Shown here: piece after piece, positions 1 to 13,200 of the stretch | How the letters are laid out: each line of letters begins with the position of its first letter | Position numbering within the stretch: position 1 is the first letter of the stretch | Assembly (NCBI RefSeq): GCF_025024155.1 | Contig: NW_026251713.1 | Location: forward strand, 124,001 to 188,000 | Source of the DNA: Gamsiella multidivaricata | Taxonomy: Eukaryota > Mortierellomycota > Mortierellomycetes > Mortierellales > Mortierellaceae | Length of the DNA: 64,000 nucleotides | Direction of reading: 5' to 3' | The notes under the pieces: generated by a model | What the model saw: the letters and a program-made list of their open reading frames with translations, nothing else | Told to the model about the DNA's origin: nothing | The model's database searches: none | Translations under genes and position numbers: made by a program

Positions 1-1002
1 AAAGAAACACCTCCGCCCACCAGTAGGTTTGGACGTTTGTGTTGCATGAATGCGAGTGGGAATATCCAGGGCGCCTCTTCCCCTGAGACGATGTTGCATG
101 AACTCGCTAAGACCCACATTGTGGGACAACTGCAGAGTGCCAACGTGCCGGACAAATCCCATCCACATGGGCAGATAGTTTACAGGGGTCACTCCGAGGT
201 AAGAGAGACGGAAAAGGAGTTCGGTACATTTTAGTCGTCGTGGCAACGAATCGGCAGTGCAACGTGAACCCTTTCGTTCTTAGATGCTGATAGTCTGCAG
301 TAGTAGCTCGCTTCTTGGATTCTAATATCCTTTATTCATACGGAAACTGTCACTGGACCTTCTCAGTGATCACGCATGTCTCTCCCTACCTCGAACTTGG
401 TGAAGTATGGCTAATCCCCCCCACATTCCACAGGCGCATAGTCCGCCGTGCAACACGAAGACGCGATTTTTTTAAGCATCGAAAGAAGTAAAGCGATCAA
501 CGGGTGTATACAATAAAATTCTCTCACCCCTTCCCGTCCTCTCTCGGGCTCTATTGTTCCTTTTCACTATCTGGTACCGCGTAAGATGCAGGAATAACAT
601 GGTCTAATATGTTCTTTCCGTCGAAGGACGAATAGAAACCAGATCAGTCGACCATTATGTGTTTAGTGTGTCCCAGCCGACTGAACTCGGGCACTTGATT
701 TGTGCTGTATTCCAGCCCATCATGTCGGGCGGCGGCAGGACCCAAGCAACCCGCATGCCTGAATCGCGGCGGGAAGCATAGGCAAATCTGACGGAAGGAA
801 CCAACGATCCGTTGGCTTTGCCTTAATCAGGAAGGACGCGCTGTGGGTAATGAGCACGCGGAGAAACATGTGGAACTGGATCAGCTGGCATGAGGTACTT
901 TGCCCTTGAGGAATTATCTCACCGGTAAAGACCGTTCTTTTTTTGTTTGTTTGTTTTTTCAAAGTAAAAACGCCTGCGAAGAGTTGATGGGAAGATTGAG
1001 TG

Positions 1003-1162
1003 GCGGAAAGAGAGAGAGAGAGGGTGGCAAAGAGCGACAGAGAGCGAGAAAGAGAGAGGAGGAGAGTTGAAAGAAAGGATGGGGGGAGAAGAGAGAAGAG
1101 AGAGACAGGGAGTGGGAGAGAAGAGAGAGCGGGCAAGAGAGGACGGGGGAGGAAGAGGGAGA
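1003..1162. repeat. GA-rich low-complexity tract
   Basis: Almost pure purine run on the + strand built of GAGA, GAAAG and GGAG units. It generates spurious Arg/Glu-rich and Ser/Leu-rich open frames on the two strands. Confidence 0.8.
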
Positions 1163-1882
1163 TGGAGGCACAGGCATGGGCGCACACCCCAATAAGACTC
1201 TTGGTCTACACGCATGGCACATGTGCATCCACACGAAGCATGAAGATGCCTACAACTGACATCCTGCATATATTGCATGTCCATAGTGCTGGCTTCCCTC
1301 GTCCGTCAAAGCGTTCCGCTGGATCTTAGTAAGGAGGGCGAGTATACGGTAGAAAAGAAGAGGTCCCTCCGCGGCAAACACATTTTGTGAGCAAACAGAA
1401 CAGAGCGACCAAAGCATCGGATGAGTTGGTTGGTTACACCCATTTCTTCCTTCTTTGCTTCTTCCTTACTTCCTTACTTTTTTACTTCTTCCTTCCTTCT
1501 TTCCTTCCTTCCTTCTTCCTTATCTTTCTTCTACTTTACAACTTTAACTTTCTCCGCTCATTTCCTCCTCTCTTTCCTTCTTATTTCTTCTTCACCTCCG
1601 TCGTCTCTTTCATTCCCTCCCCTCTCTTCTCTCGCCGTAATCTCTCGACATTTCCCAGCCCGCTGCTCCACAGACATTCGATTCTCGTTCCTCTCCAAGG
1701 TCAGCTCCCACAATCCACTTAGGCCGGACCCTTCCACCGTTCCTCAGTCCACTTCGTCTCCTTTGTCCTGTCTCGCCAACGACGCGCTCGGCAACACAGG
1801 ATCGACTTTCGACACGCGTACTCCCTCATCCATTCTTTTGGCTATAACAATACTTTTATCGTCACACATCCCGCTTCTCCAC

Positions 1883-1920
1883 TTTCTTTCTTTCTTTCTT
1901 TCTTTCCTTTCTTTTGCCAT
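1883..1920. repeat. (TTTC)n microsatellite
   Basis: Seven or so consecutive TTTC units followed by imperfect copies, about 45 bases upstream of the GTPase start codon and so probably in its 5' UTR or core promoter. Confidence 0.75.
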
Positions 1921-1961
1921 TTAATTATCATCTCCTCACCTGTACTCTTGCTCCATCCACA

Positions 1962-3613
1962 ATGCGTGAATACAAACTGGTCGTCCTTGGCTCTGGAGGC
2001 GTCGGCAAGTCTGCCTTGGTAGGTTTGAAAAATTATTTCATGCTTCACACGAGTAAAGCGGCAATGCACGTACCAACTCCCCAGGCTCTCTACAGTACAC
2101 ACTCGTACGCCCTGGAGCACCCCGTGCGTATCCAAGAATAAACGTCCTTCGACCTGTAACGACTACACATACGCTCCTCAGCACAGTCAAGGGAGTGCTC
2201 ACCCCGATCGCCTTGCTCTATTTGATTCCACCTTGCTTCGTCCGCCTGATGCAGGCATGCAGATTCAAGTAGGGAGATGTTTCCTATGATGTTGCCTAAC
2301 CAGTGCAGAGAACAGGGTGGAATTCCTGAGGGGTAGCGACGATCATAAAAAATGAAGGGGAAAGGGATCTCGATAGCCAATACACCAGTAGATACTATTC
2401 ATGCAATGCTCAACATGCTGGCAGCATCAACAAATGAAGGGGCGAATATGGCGAAGACACACAGACACAACTGAGGTTAGGGGAAGAGGGGGCGATCGTG
2501 AAAAAAGATCAAGGGGTAAAAAAATAAGAGCACTATTGGTCCAATGTGTACTCCTCTGGCGGGCTTTGCGGACCATGAATGCATGAACACTTGTGGTGGT
2601 TTTTTCCAATTGCTGAGAGCGATACGCGACATCTGGTGGCTCAAGCATACGGACACCCCATGGTTCATTCTAACACCCTGTGTCTCTGCATCTGTTTCTG
2701 GCAATCTAGACCGTTCAATTCGTACAGTCAGTGTTCGTGGATCGATACGACCCAACAATCGAGGATTCCTATCGAAAGCAGGTCGAAGTGGACGGCCATC
2801 AATGCATGCTGGAGATCCTAGACACAGCCGGAACGGAGCAGTTTACAGCAATGCGGGACCTCTACATGAAGAACGGACAGGGGTTTATCCTCGTTTTCTC
2901 GATTATTGCTGCTCAAACGTTTGATGAGCTGCACGAACTCCACAGACAAATCCAACGAGTCAAGGACAGCGACACTGTAAGATTGGGCTGCAATGCTGTA
3001 GAGTTGTACCTCACCCGTCCGAAAACACAATGTTTATCTTTTCCTATTTAAAGAGATATGTGTGTGTGTATGCGTTGTTCTTTGTGCATGTTTGTGATTG
3101 CGTTGAGTGGGTCGATGCACCCGGACACAAGCACACCCCATGCGCTTGGGTATGAGGTGTAAGGGGTGAGATGAGAAGGTCTTGCAGTCAACCATGCTGG
3201 ACGAGGCATCGTGTACACGCCTTCCAGCGCGACTCACATCTTTGTCGCTCGCAATACTCTCCATTAAAGTTGAAAGCTGATCGATCACTGAAAAACGTAC
3301 TATTTTATGGTATAGTGTCCCTCGATATCAACGCTTCCATAGTTTACTGACAGCTGTGCATGATTTTTCATCAACATAGGTTCCTATCGTCCTTGTCGGT
3401 AATAAGTGCGACTTGGAGGATGATCGAACTGTGCCGCGAGAGGAGGGAGAGAGGCTGTCGAGCAAGTGGGGATCAGCGCCATTTTACGAAACGTCGGCAC
3501 GAACAAGGATAAACGTGGATGAAGTTTTTTACGATCTGGTTCGGTTGATTAACAGGCAGAATCCCGTCAGGACAGACAGAGCTTCACGCAGAAGGCGTTG
3601 CAGAATCCTCTGA
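1962..3613 (+). CDS. RSR1: Rap1/Rsr1-type small GTPase, Ras family
   Basis: Three exons (1962-2018, 2710-2976, 3380-3613) join in phase to give 185 aa, the normal length for Rap1/Rsr1. The protein opens [19 protein letters not shown] (P-loop). It has the Rap-type effector segment [24 protein letters not shown] (switch II with the Thr that marks Rap rather than Ras), VGNKCDLED and a polybasic tail before a CRIL CAAX box. The terminal Leu predicts geranylgeranylation and membrane attachment. Known family role: cell polarity and bud or growth-site selection at the plasma membrane. Both introns are long (691 and 403 nt) compared with the roughly 100-nt introns of neighbouring genes. The start is fixed by the family's invariant [10 protein letters not shown]. 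Very confident of family; orthology to yeast RSR1 versus animal Rap1 is a naming choice. Confidence 0.95.
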
Positions 3614-4255
3614 ACAACATTACCTCTTCATTTCCTGCTACAACAACTACGACAGCAGCAACCAAAAGCAACAACATCAATCCACAGTAACAGCAACAGC
3701 AATAGCAAAAAAATACCAACACCAACAACTAGCAATAGCATACCACTTGGCATAATACGCATGCGCACCTCCTCTCCCATCTTCCCACGCACATGCGTAA
3801 AAAAGAGTCATGAAGCAAGAAGTGGAAAAGTTCACGCACACTTGGGGTAGAGGATGACTTTCTAGAACCGTAGTTCTGGAGGGTTGTTCCATATCCGTCG
3901 ACAGCACTTTCTTCACATATTACACATGGAGCGTACTCACGTGCGCTGCTATCTACCCCGCTCTCGCTCCCATTTCAATCAAATGCTGCCTTTGGAAAAA
4001 GAAAAAAGAAAAAAAGAAAAAAGAAAAAAGAAAAAAGAAAAAGGAGAAGAAAAAGAAGAAAAAAAAATCCCTTCGTGCGTTTCCTGCTGAAGTCAATTCA
4101 AGGAAAATATCTTTTATGGTGTGCATGTCAAAGCGGTGAAATGAAAAGCTCAGACAACGCTCTTCTTTATTCCGAGCAAAGGACTCTACCCTAAATCGAG
4201 TCCAAGTTAGGTTCTAGCTCATCTTCCTTGTCTGCCCGTTGACACATCTAGTATG
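3614..4255. other. Intergenic, convergent 3' ends of RSR1 and GPI3
   Basis: No gene seen. It contains a CAA/CAG-rich stretch just after the RSR1 stop (about 3614-3730) and an A/G-rich AAAAAG repeat (about 3996-4067). The two flanking genes converge here, so this should hold both 3' UTRs. Confidence 0.6.
3996..4067. repeat. (AAAAAG)n low-complexity repeat
   Basis: Tandem, slightly imperfect runs of 4-6 A followed by G. Part of the convergent intergenic region. Confidence 0.75.
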
Positions 4256-6253
4256 TTACAAAGGGTGAAGACAGTAAGTTGCTGGCGACAATGCAAGACC
4301 CTTTCGCTGAAGAACCTTTACATAAAAACCATCTCTTATTACCTTTTTGAACTTCTTATACGGGAACTTCGGGGCGGGCTCAATTTCGTCCCTTGGAAGA
4401 ATCCACTCAAGATAAACCCAAAACAAATAGTCGAGTGCGATCATGATACAGAACAGTTTGCCAACAAATACTCCACATCCATAGTAACTAAAAGTGGGAA
4501 TACTGTGAATTAGCTAATTTGCATGGCAATTTTAGCCCATGATCATGGCCTGAAAACAAGAGTGAAAGTCTGAGGGTGTGTGTCAGATCGCAGTGAATTA
4601 CCTCCGAAGTCTCTCTATGAGCGGCGGATCTCTCGTTTGAGAGATCGCGTCGTAAACTTTTTCTGTCCTCTCCGCAACATTTACCCAACTATACATCTCC
4701 TTGAGTTCGTCGTTGAATTTCGCGGGCTGGACTTCCTTGCGCTGAATCATCTCGATAGCACGATCAAGCGCCTCAACAAGGTCTATTTGTGCATAGAACA
4801 GAAAATAATACGAGTCTGTCAGTAGCGAGCTTGACAAGTAATTTGCACCACTTTGCATAACATGCATGTAGTTGCGTCTGGTAATAAGCGCGACTCACCA
4901 TCCTCTTCCGGCTTCGCAAAATGGATCATATGCCTCGGGAGGACTTCTGGAACTCCACCAACTTTGGTGCTGACGACAAGGAGACCAGCACATGCTGCTT
5001 CCACAATGCCGATACAGAACGCCTCCGTCAAGCTGGTGTTCAAGAAAATTTGTCCGCGTACCAGTGTCTAATATAGGAGACAGGTCAATTGAGGGCGTGT
5101 TAGCCGATAGCCGATCCTTCATCCCATGCGAAGTGCTGTGGTGTCAGCCGTGACCTCGAGGCTGGACTTACATTCCGGACTTCATGGGCCTTGATAGACC
5201 CCAGGAACTCCACTCTATCATGCAACAGGTTCTTCTCTCGCATCTGCTCCAAATCGATTCTCTTCGGTCCATCTCCGCCGATGACAAATCGGACCTTTGA
5301 ATATTTCCGGCAGATCCTTGGCACCACCGCCACCAATAGATCCATTCCCTTTCGATATGTCTGCCTAGATATGACCACAATGGTGGCTATTGGGAGCGAT
5401 ACGCGTGCTCAGGAAAACATGGACTTCCTCATTTGCTATCATCTCCTCGTCTTATTTATAGATGGTGGCACTTACTGACGTTGGGATCTTGCATACTGGG
5501 ATCGGGCTTGAATCTCGATGCAATGACAGCGTTGGGGATCACCGAAACATTTTGAGGTGTCAGGGCAGCACGGAGAACGGTGTTCTCTTTACTATAAAAC
5601 GAGTGCAAGAGCACGTTTAGAGGCGATATCGTACATTGGGACATTGATTGGCAAGCATCTTTAAGTACGGCGCATTCTCATCCATACCTTGTGTGGGATA
5701 CACAGACGACATGATCAATATCCGAAAGTGTGAACTTCAGGAACTTGTTCATGACAATACTGCTGGGGTCTGAAAACCCAAAGAGAGAGTGATCTGTGAA
5801 GCACGTTTTGAGTCCCATAGTTCTTGCGTGGATGATGGCCTCATGACACATGGAGGAAAAGGCTTGATGACCATGCACAATTGATATCCGTTCTCGCAGG
5901 ACAATGGAACGGAAGATAGGGAAGAAACCGTACAGGGTTGGAGGGGACGCCGCCTGAAAAACGACCATCATGGGGACGTGGTATACTTTGAGGCCATTTG
6001 TGAGACATCGGATCCCTGTCCTGCCTCCGTATGCATGTGTGATAATAATGACCTTGTGTCCTCGTTGGATGAGTCGCTGTGACAAGTGATATAGATGAGA
6101 TTCGACTCCTCCCGCGTTGGGATAGAAGAAATCCGATACCATACTACCAAAACATATGGAATATAGGTAAGCGACTTCGGGTGTGTTCCTGCATCACATT
6201 CATTGGACCGTTGGGAAGTCATTCTGTCGCTCTCACCAGATGTTATAAGGCAT
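4256..6253 (-). CDS. GPI3: GPI3/PIG-A, catalytic subunit of GPI-GlcNAc transferase
   Basis: Glycosyltransferase family 4 enzyme that adds GlcNAc to phosphatidylinositol, the first step of GPI-anchor synthesis at the ER. Seven exons close in phase (6253-6237, 6143-5688, 5591-5476, 5386-5172, 5067-4899, 4782-4602, 4487-4256), giving 461 aa, close to the family length. Diagnostic stretches: [18 protein letters not shown] at the N-terminus, [27 protein letters not shown], and [19 protein letters not shown] with the EX7E motif. The C-terminus YYGCG...[17 protein letters not shown] is the ER-membrane anchor region. The first coding exon is only 17 nt (M-P-Y-N-I plus two bases of Cys) and is chosen because it restores the conserved ICMVSDFF. 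The last 20-30 residues are less certain, since another small intron could lie near 4330. Divergent with SYF1 across 573 bp. Confidence 0.93.
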
Positions 6254-6826
6254 AGCTGAGTGTTTCCTATAGATATTCCAATCGAAATGATGTGGCCCTG
6301 GATGTCCTTGGCGGGTCTGCGAGCCGTCTCCTGTCAAAAGTCCATGTCCTCTGCTGGCTGATGATTACCAGGACTTGACACCGTTTGGGCGAAGAGGGCA
6401 GGTAGATCAATCAACCCTTAAGAAGCGCACCGTTAGTAATACCTCTAGGCGCTCCTGGACCCATTGAGAAACTCGGCACCAAGGTTGCCAACGTGAGGCG
6501 ATAGGCGACGGCGGCACTTGGCGGTGCTGAAGAACCTATTTAGTTGACGCAACCGCTGGATCACCCTCAGCTATCTGCCAGATACCGCGACACCATGAGT
6601 TCCGCTCAACCGAGGGGCATGGGAATGCTGCTGGTGGCTTGGGCATTGAAGTCCAGTGGGATCTGGCTAACTCGCTTGTCCTTGATGGAATCAAATCTCT
6701 AAGCTCTGTCAACCCTTGTTTTCTCGCCTCCACTTCCCGCCTGCCAGACCATCTTGTCAACGCGCAATTACCCATCGCGCGATCGATTCGACGGACATCC
6801 TCACTTCACCACCCCAGCATTTCAAC

Positions 6827-9800
6827 ATGCCAGGAGAGAAAAAAGCTGCCACTAAGCGCGGCGGCAAGGCAACTGCAGCCGCTCCAGTGCCTTTAGATAT
6901 CGTCCTTGAGGATTCCATCAATATTGTATGAAGCAGCCAGGTTCAGTGTCAAATGTGCTTCATGAAATAGCAGCGATTATGGGTATCTCCAGGCCTAACC
7001 ACTTGCCTATGCCCTATTTTCATAGACGGACAAGGATTTGGCATTTGAAGAGGAACTTCTGCGAAATCCTTATTCGCTACGCCACTGGCTGCGTTACTTG
7101 GATCACCATGCGAGCTCGCCCATTGCACAGCAGTTTGTTGTTTATGAGAGGGCTGTCAAGGAGCTGCCAGGATCATACAAGCTGTGGAAAGCCTATCTGG
7201 ACCAACGGCGGCAGCATCTCGCCAAGCGCGATCAACCCTTTGTGAAAGCTCAGGAGGAGTGGGAGAGCGTGGCCGATTGTTATGAGAGGGCCCTGGTGCT
7301 GCTTCACAAGGTGCGATACGGTCTCTCGAAATACTTGTGCCAGTCTAACCGTTGATGACTATTTGACGCGAGAAGTTATACATTAACCAAGCTGCATTTT
7401 TCACGCGATTGATTTGTTTCTTCCTCAGATGCCTAGGATCTGGATTGACTATTTGGAGCACCTCATGGTGACACCCCGGATTACAAAGACAAGGAGGACA
7501 TTTGATAAGGCACTGAGGGCTCTCCCAATTACTCAGCATATCCGGATCTGGACGTTGTATCTAGGCTGGGCTAAAAAAATTGGTGGCGAGACGGCGTTGA
7601 AAGTATACAAGCGGTACCTGAAGGTAACAAGACTGTTTTCTTCCCATACTTGAAAGCACAAGCATCATGACAAGATGATTGACATCCACGTTCTTGTAAT
7701 AGCTGGAACCGAATCACGGAGAGGACTATGTCGATCTGTTGGTCTCATTGGAGCGCTACGACGAGGCGGCTTCTCGACTTTGCAAGATGATTAACAACGA
7801 AAACTTCCAATCCATGCACGGCAAATCTCATTATCAGCTATGGCGTCAGCTTTGTGATATCATCTGCAGCCATCCTAAGGACATCAAGTCGCTGCCTATT
7901 GAAAGGATCATTCGCAGCGGCATCAAGCGGTTTACAGACCAGACTGGACGCCTCTGGAACGACCTCGCCAAATACTGGATCCTGCTTAACCACTTCGAGA
8001 AGGCGAGAGACGTATATGAGGAGGCGATTACATCTGTCATGACTGTTCGCGATTTCACCCAAGTCTTTGATGCCTATGCTGAGTTCGAGGAGTCCGTTAT
8101 CAGTGCAAAGATGGAGGCAGCGGAAGTAGCGGAGGCAGAGGGCGAAGAGGTCGATCAAATGGAACTCGATATGCGCCTGATGAGACTGGAACGCCTCATG
8201 GAAAGGCGCCCATTCCTGGTCAACGAGGTCTTACTGCGACAGAATCCCAACAGTGTTCATGAGTGGCAGAAGCGGGTGGAGCTATGGGGTGACAACGCGC
8301 CAAAGGTCGTCGAAACTTACACCAAGGCTGTGACAACAATTCACCCCAAGAAGGCGGACGGCAAATTCAACAGCCTGTGGGTCAACTTTGCCAAGTTTTA
8401 TGAGCAAGGCAATGACATCGTATCAGCAAGGACGATTTTTGAGAAGGCGACCAAAGTCAATTACAAGACTGTCAATGATCTTGCGGATGTCTGGTGCGAA
8501 TATGCCGAGATGGAGCTGCGAAACGAGTATGTGGATATGGATTCTCGTTGCCGCGTGTTGCCATGGTAGTGTTTACAGTGCAGTTGACTGATCAGTTTCT
8601 GTGCTTCATCTATTGCTCTCTAGGAATTACGATGCGGCACTGCAGGTCATGGGGCGCGCCACGATACCATCCAAGCAAAAGAACATTGCGTTCCACGATG
8701 AGGTATCGAACAATACATGGAGCATGGCTGTAATGCAGCCTGATGCAAGCCCCTGACATGTTTCTGTGTTTGTTAACATATGCCCGGTTTCTGCTACCAT
8801 TGTGTATCTCATAGACCCTGCCCGTTCAAATCCGCGTTTACAAATCATTACGGTTGTGGTCATTCTATGTGGACTTGGAAGAATCCATTGGCACAGTCGA
8901 ATCCACAAAGGCAGTATATGATAAAATTCTGGAGCTCAAAATCGCCAACCCTCAGATCATTGTCAATTATGCCAATTTTCTGGAAGAGAACAAGTTCTTT
9001 GAGGAGAGTTACAAGGTGTACGAGCGCGGCATCGATCTTTTTGGATACCCAATTGCGTTCGAACTCTGGAATACCTATCTGCTGAAGTTCATCGAGCGAT
9101 ATGTAAGTGATCCTTTTTAAGGTTAAAGTGATATTTGGGCGATATTCGGTCAAAATGCAATTCTCATGGCTAAAGTCGCATCTATTTTCTGTTATTCTTT
9201 CTCATAGGGCGGGACAAAACTTGAGCGCACAAGGGATCTGTTCGAGCAGGCTTTAGAAAAAGTGCCAGCCAAGTACGCCAAACCCTTATATCTCATGTAT
9301 GGTAATCTGGAGGAGACCCATGGACTCGCTCGCCATGCGATGAGCATTTACGACAGGGCAACTAAGGCTGTCGCAGCAGAGGATCGCGCAGACATGTATC
9401 ACTTTTACATTGCCAAGGCCGCAACCATGTTTGGTGTCACCTCTACTCGTGAGATCTACGAGCGCGCCATCGAGGTCTTGCCGGACAAGGATGCTCGTGT
9501 TATGTGCATGCGCTTCGCAGATATGGAGCGAAAGCTGGGCGAAATCGATCGTGCCAGAGGCATCTTTGCACATGGAAGTCAGTTCTGTGACCCAAGAGTA
9601 AGTCGGATTGTTGCAGACGAGGAAGTAATCATGTTCTTTTCAAAATGGGTCAATTTACCAGTAACTAACAACACATCTGTTTACTACACGATCTGGTTAA
9701 TAGATTGCGCCAGATTACTGGCAGGCGTGGCACGATTTCGAGGTCCAGCACGGAAACGAGGACACGTTCAAGGAGATGTTGCGCATCAAGCGCAGTGTCC

Positions 9801-10081
9801 AGGTCAAATTCAACACGGACGTCAGCTATATCACTGCTCAAATGCTCCAGACGCAAGAGAAGATCAAGGCTGCGGCTGGGTCTGGTTCTGGTTCTGGCGA
9901 CGCCATGCAGACGTTGGATCGCATGATCACCGGCGGTGTTGGAGAGATGACCTTTGTTAAGTCGAAAGCACATTCCGTGCAGGTTACGCACGGTGAGGGA
10001 GCAGAGAACACGGCATCGATGGAACCGGCAGCACCGGCTAACCCAGACGAGATTGCAATTGATGACGACGAGGATCTTTAA
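6827..10081 (+). CDS. SYF1: SYF1/XAB2 pre-mRNA-splicing factor (HAT-repeat protein)
   Basis: Eight exons (6827-6925, 7026-7310, 7429-7623, 7703-8526, 8624-8702, 8815-9102, 9208-9597, 9704-10081) join without frame loss to 845 aa, the usual size of Syf1/XAB2. The protein is an array of half-a-TPR (HAT) repeats: [71 protein letters not shown]. It ends in an acidic DDDEDL tail preceded by a Gly/Ser linker. Known role: scaffold of the Prp19-associated (NTC/IBC) spliceosome complex, and in animals also transcription-coupled repair. Start ATG lies in a short Lys/Ala-rich leader ([10 protein letters not shown]). ISY1, another NTC protein, lies at 32.9 kb. The gene converges with URB1, the stops being 133 bp apart. 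Confidence 0.95.
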
Positions 10082-10214
10082 GAGACTCGACACTCTCTTT
10101 TACAAGGACAAAACGATGGCTTTAACACCCTGCCATTCCCAAAATTAAAAATGCCAAATGGTTTAATGCAAATCTATGGTTATGACTGTATTCTGGGGCC
10201 ATGATGCTGTATCC

Positions 10215-13200
10215 TTATTTCGAGATGTCCCGCATACGTGCCAGTTCGATGGCTTCTTCGATCCGATAGCAAAGCGCCCTCGAGAGAACGGCTTCCTTCT
10301 GATCAGCAGTTATGTCGGGATGCTTTGCCATCAACGTGAAAGCTAGACATACAGCCCTGCTATGACTATGGACAGGTACGGGGTCGATGGCGTACAATGT
10401 TTCCAACGGGTCAGATCTTTTGGGCATGCATTTCTCAAAAGACGGTGCGGAAGGCACCTTGACAGGGCAGTGGTCTGCAGAAATGACCATGACTTGCTCG
10501 CAGGTCGCCATGAACTGCAGGAGTAGTTGTGCGTGAGACGCGGTGAAGAGTTGGCTCTTTTTGATGCTCGCATCCTCGGTCTGGGTTCGAGTATCAGGAA
10601 CACTGACTGACTCCAAGAATGCGAATACCTCGAGAATAGACTCTAGGCACGTCAAGGCCCATGGGAGGTTTGTGGTTGTAACTTTGATGGTATCTATACA
10701 GTTCAATACAAAAAAAAACATTTTAGTAATAGTCTGAGGCAGATGTAGTAGACCACCTGGGATGGGTGCAGGCACATACTCAGCTGACGGAGCATAGTGG
10801 CGGAAATGCCAGCGACCTGGTTCTTCCAAATATCATTCATCCACCGAATGCTCTCCTTTGGGCAGGACCGGATGACGCGAAGTAAAAGCCTCGCGGGAAC
10901 CAGAGAGAACTCATTTTCATAGCTCATACCACTGAGGACTGCCAAAGTGTGGAGCCAACTTAGGAAGGCGCTTTGAGTGATCAGCTGCAGCGAGACCTTG
11001 GGAATCGATGTCGCGTTGAACAGGATCTAGGTTGGTGTTCATAGACAGGCAAACATGGAGAAGAATGTTAGCATCAAGTGCGTTGTTGTGATAGCCTTAA
11101 CTAGATATTACTTGCTTACTTACCTCAATGACAATTTTCCTAGACAGGGGCTCACTCAGTTGCGAGTTGAAGAACGCCATCAAAAGGTCGACAACATGAC
11201 GACGCTTAAACAACCTGTAGTCGTCTGCAATCTTGAGCGACGTGGCCAGTAACCTGAGCATCCAGACGCGCTCTTTGCGATGTTGCTCTGAGGAAGAGTT
11301 GAACATGCTGTAGAACATTGGAATGTCCTCCAGATCGATTGTCGGGCGCTGGAGGCAGAACTTGTTCACATGTGGGTACATAAAATGGTCGGGTTTCAAT
11401 AAGTAGGACAGAGCATGCGCGACAAATGTAGTGATCACCGCTGGGATTCTAGGAGTTGAGACCATATCCTCACGGTCCACAATCGAGTTCTTGAGAGAGT
11501 CTAGCAGCAGCAGCAGTTGATTCTTTTCCCGCATCGTCGTATTCGACAGAATGATGTAGAAGTCGTCCAACAATGAATACGCAGCAAGGCGCATGTTGTC
11601 GTCAATTGATGACAAGGCCACGACGATCATACCCAGGCCATTAGACTCGATCAAACGACGGCAATCCATCAGATTCCCGAAAGCCATGTAGGTCCCGAAA
11701 AGAGGAAGCATAAAGCACGGATCGTAAATCGGGGTCTGTCGCTGCTGTAGTGCTTCCTCTTGATAATCTCTCTTCGTCACCGAAGGCGCAGAGCACTCCA
11801 GCGCACGGTCAAAGGGGAACTGGATGACAGAGATCATCATTACGTTCGGGTCAATCAAATCGATGCTCTCATTGATCATCGCCTGTCCGAAGAGTGCGCT
11901 CGAGGCCCTTGTGTTCTCGGCTGCTGATCCCCAGAGTGGAGCGCGATTTGAGATTGATCCCGCCGTTTGAGCCTCCGTTATTCTCAGTACGGAGAGAACA
12001 AGTTGGTCTGCAGCAGAAGTTGATGCCGAGTACGATGCCAGAAGTGCCGGGAGAAATCCAGCCTTGCAACATGTCGCAGGTTCGAGACAGGTGAGGGTAT
12101 AGATCAACTGGACGATCGCCAAACGACTCTTTAAATTTTCGGCCACGGGAGGCTTAGTTGTGGGCGCAGTAGCCATGGTTAAGGACGAGAACTGTCGGTG
12201 CTTGAACAGCGTCTGCAGGATCTGGGAGAGGACAGAGCTCTGTGTGGTCTTAAAAAAAAAAAGAGGAGAGGAGGACCGTTAGTGTCATGAACACTAATAC
12301 ATCATGTTCGAAATAAAACGACCGATGGTGCCTGATGTTTTACCTCTACATAGTAGTACTTTGCCAAACAGGCCGCGAACCGGATCAGCTCCACGTTGTC
12401 GAGTGCCTTTTCGATCGCGAATGACACGAGCTCAAATAGGACCTTTTGATCGATGCTCCGTGTTCGTTGAACAACATGTTCCTCAAGCAAGTCGTAAAGT
12501 CGATCGCAGATAGGCTCCAGCCATTCGGCATCTCCATGCTTGTCCAAAACGACTATCAGCTGGCGGGCTGCTTCTTCAAACCACCCCGCAACTCTGTCCT
12601 GTCTCTCCAAATATTCTTGTTCGCCACCTTGGTCCTTGGTGATATCGAGCAACGCGTTCAAAAGGATGATGCTGTCCATTCCGAGGCGGGAAATGCTTTC
12701 AATCAGCGTCCAAACAGATGCTGTCTCGTCCTCGTCTTTCGCCTCGGTTGTCAAAGAAATGAAGATGGCGGCTGATTGAGCCACTATGACAGACTCGCGA
12801 GAACTGGAAGGAGTGGTGGCGATGAATCGAACAAGCCTTGGGAGCATGATGGGTCGCAGTGCCTTCACAGACGCACGGTCTTGTTCAGATGCAGAAGCCG
12901 ACCATTCATAATGTCCTCTCGCTGGGAAGGACACTCTGTTCAAGTATGCATGCAGCAGAGTAAAGTAACCAGCGTCATTCAGATAGGCTCCCGACTCCTT
13001 CGTAGCAATGACCATGGTAGCCTCCGCAAACCGTTGACGGAAGACGCCAGACGATGTCATTAGAGCTGCCAAGATCAGATTGCGCTGAGGATTAGAGTTG
13101 TTTAAAATGAAATCAACAAGGGAATCATCCAGAGATTCCAGTGTGGAGCGATGCAAAGAGATAGCCGCTTGATCAAAGATGCCTGGTGTTGAAAGGTCCA

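Larger units (their letters stand above)
1..1961. other. Gene-free stretch with low-complexity tracts upstream of the Rap1-type GTPase gene
   Basis: No protein with recognisable family motifs is seen on either strand. The segment holds a purine-rich GA tract (about 1003-1162) and a long pyrimidine-rich TTCC/TTCT tract (about 1442-1620). A (TTTC)n microsatellite (about 1883-1915) ends shortly before the start codon at 1962. Open frames here are compositionally biased translations of these repeats. The CT-rich part is probably the promoter/5' UTR of the downstream GTPase gene, by analogy with other genes in this window that also start after pyrimidine tracts. Confidence 0.6.

Noticed and set aside
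720..1329. Ser/Leu-rich and Arg/Glu-rich open frames on both strands
   Set aside because: They are translations of a GA/CT low-complexity tract, with no motifs and no coding-like composition.
1387..1924. Phe/Leu/Ser-rich open frames upstream of the GTPase
   Set aside because: They come from TTCC/TTTC repeats; no ATG start in a sensible position and no family match.
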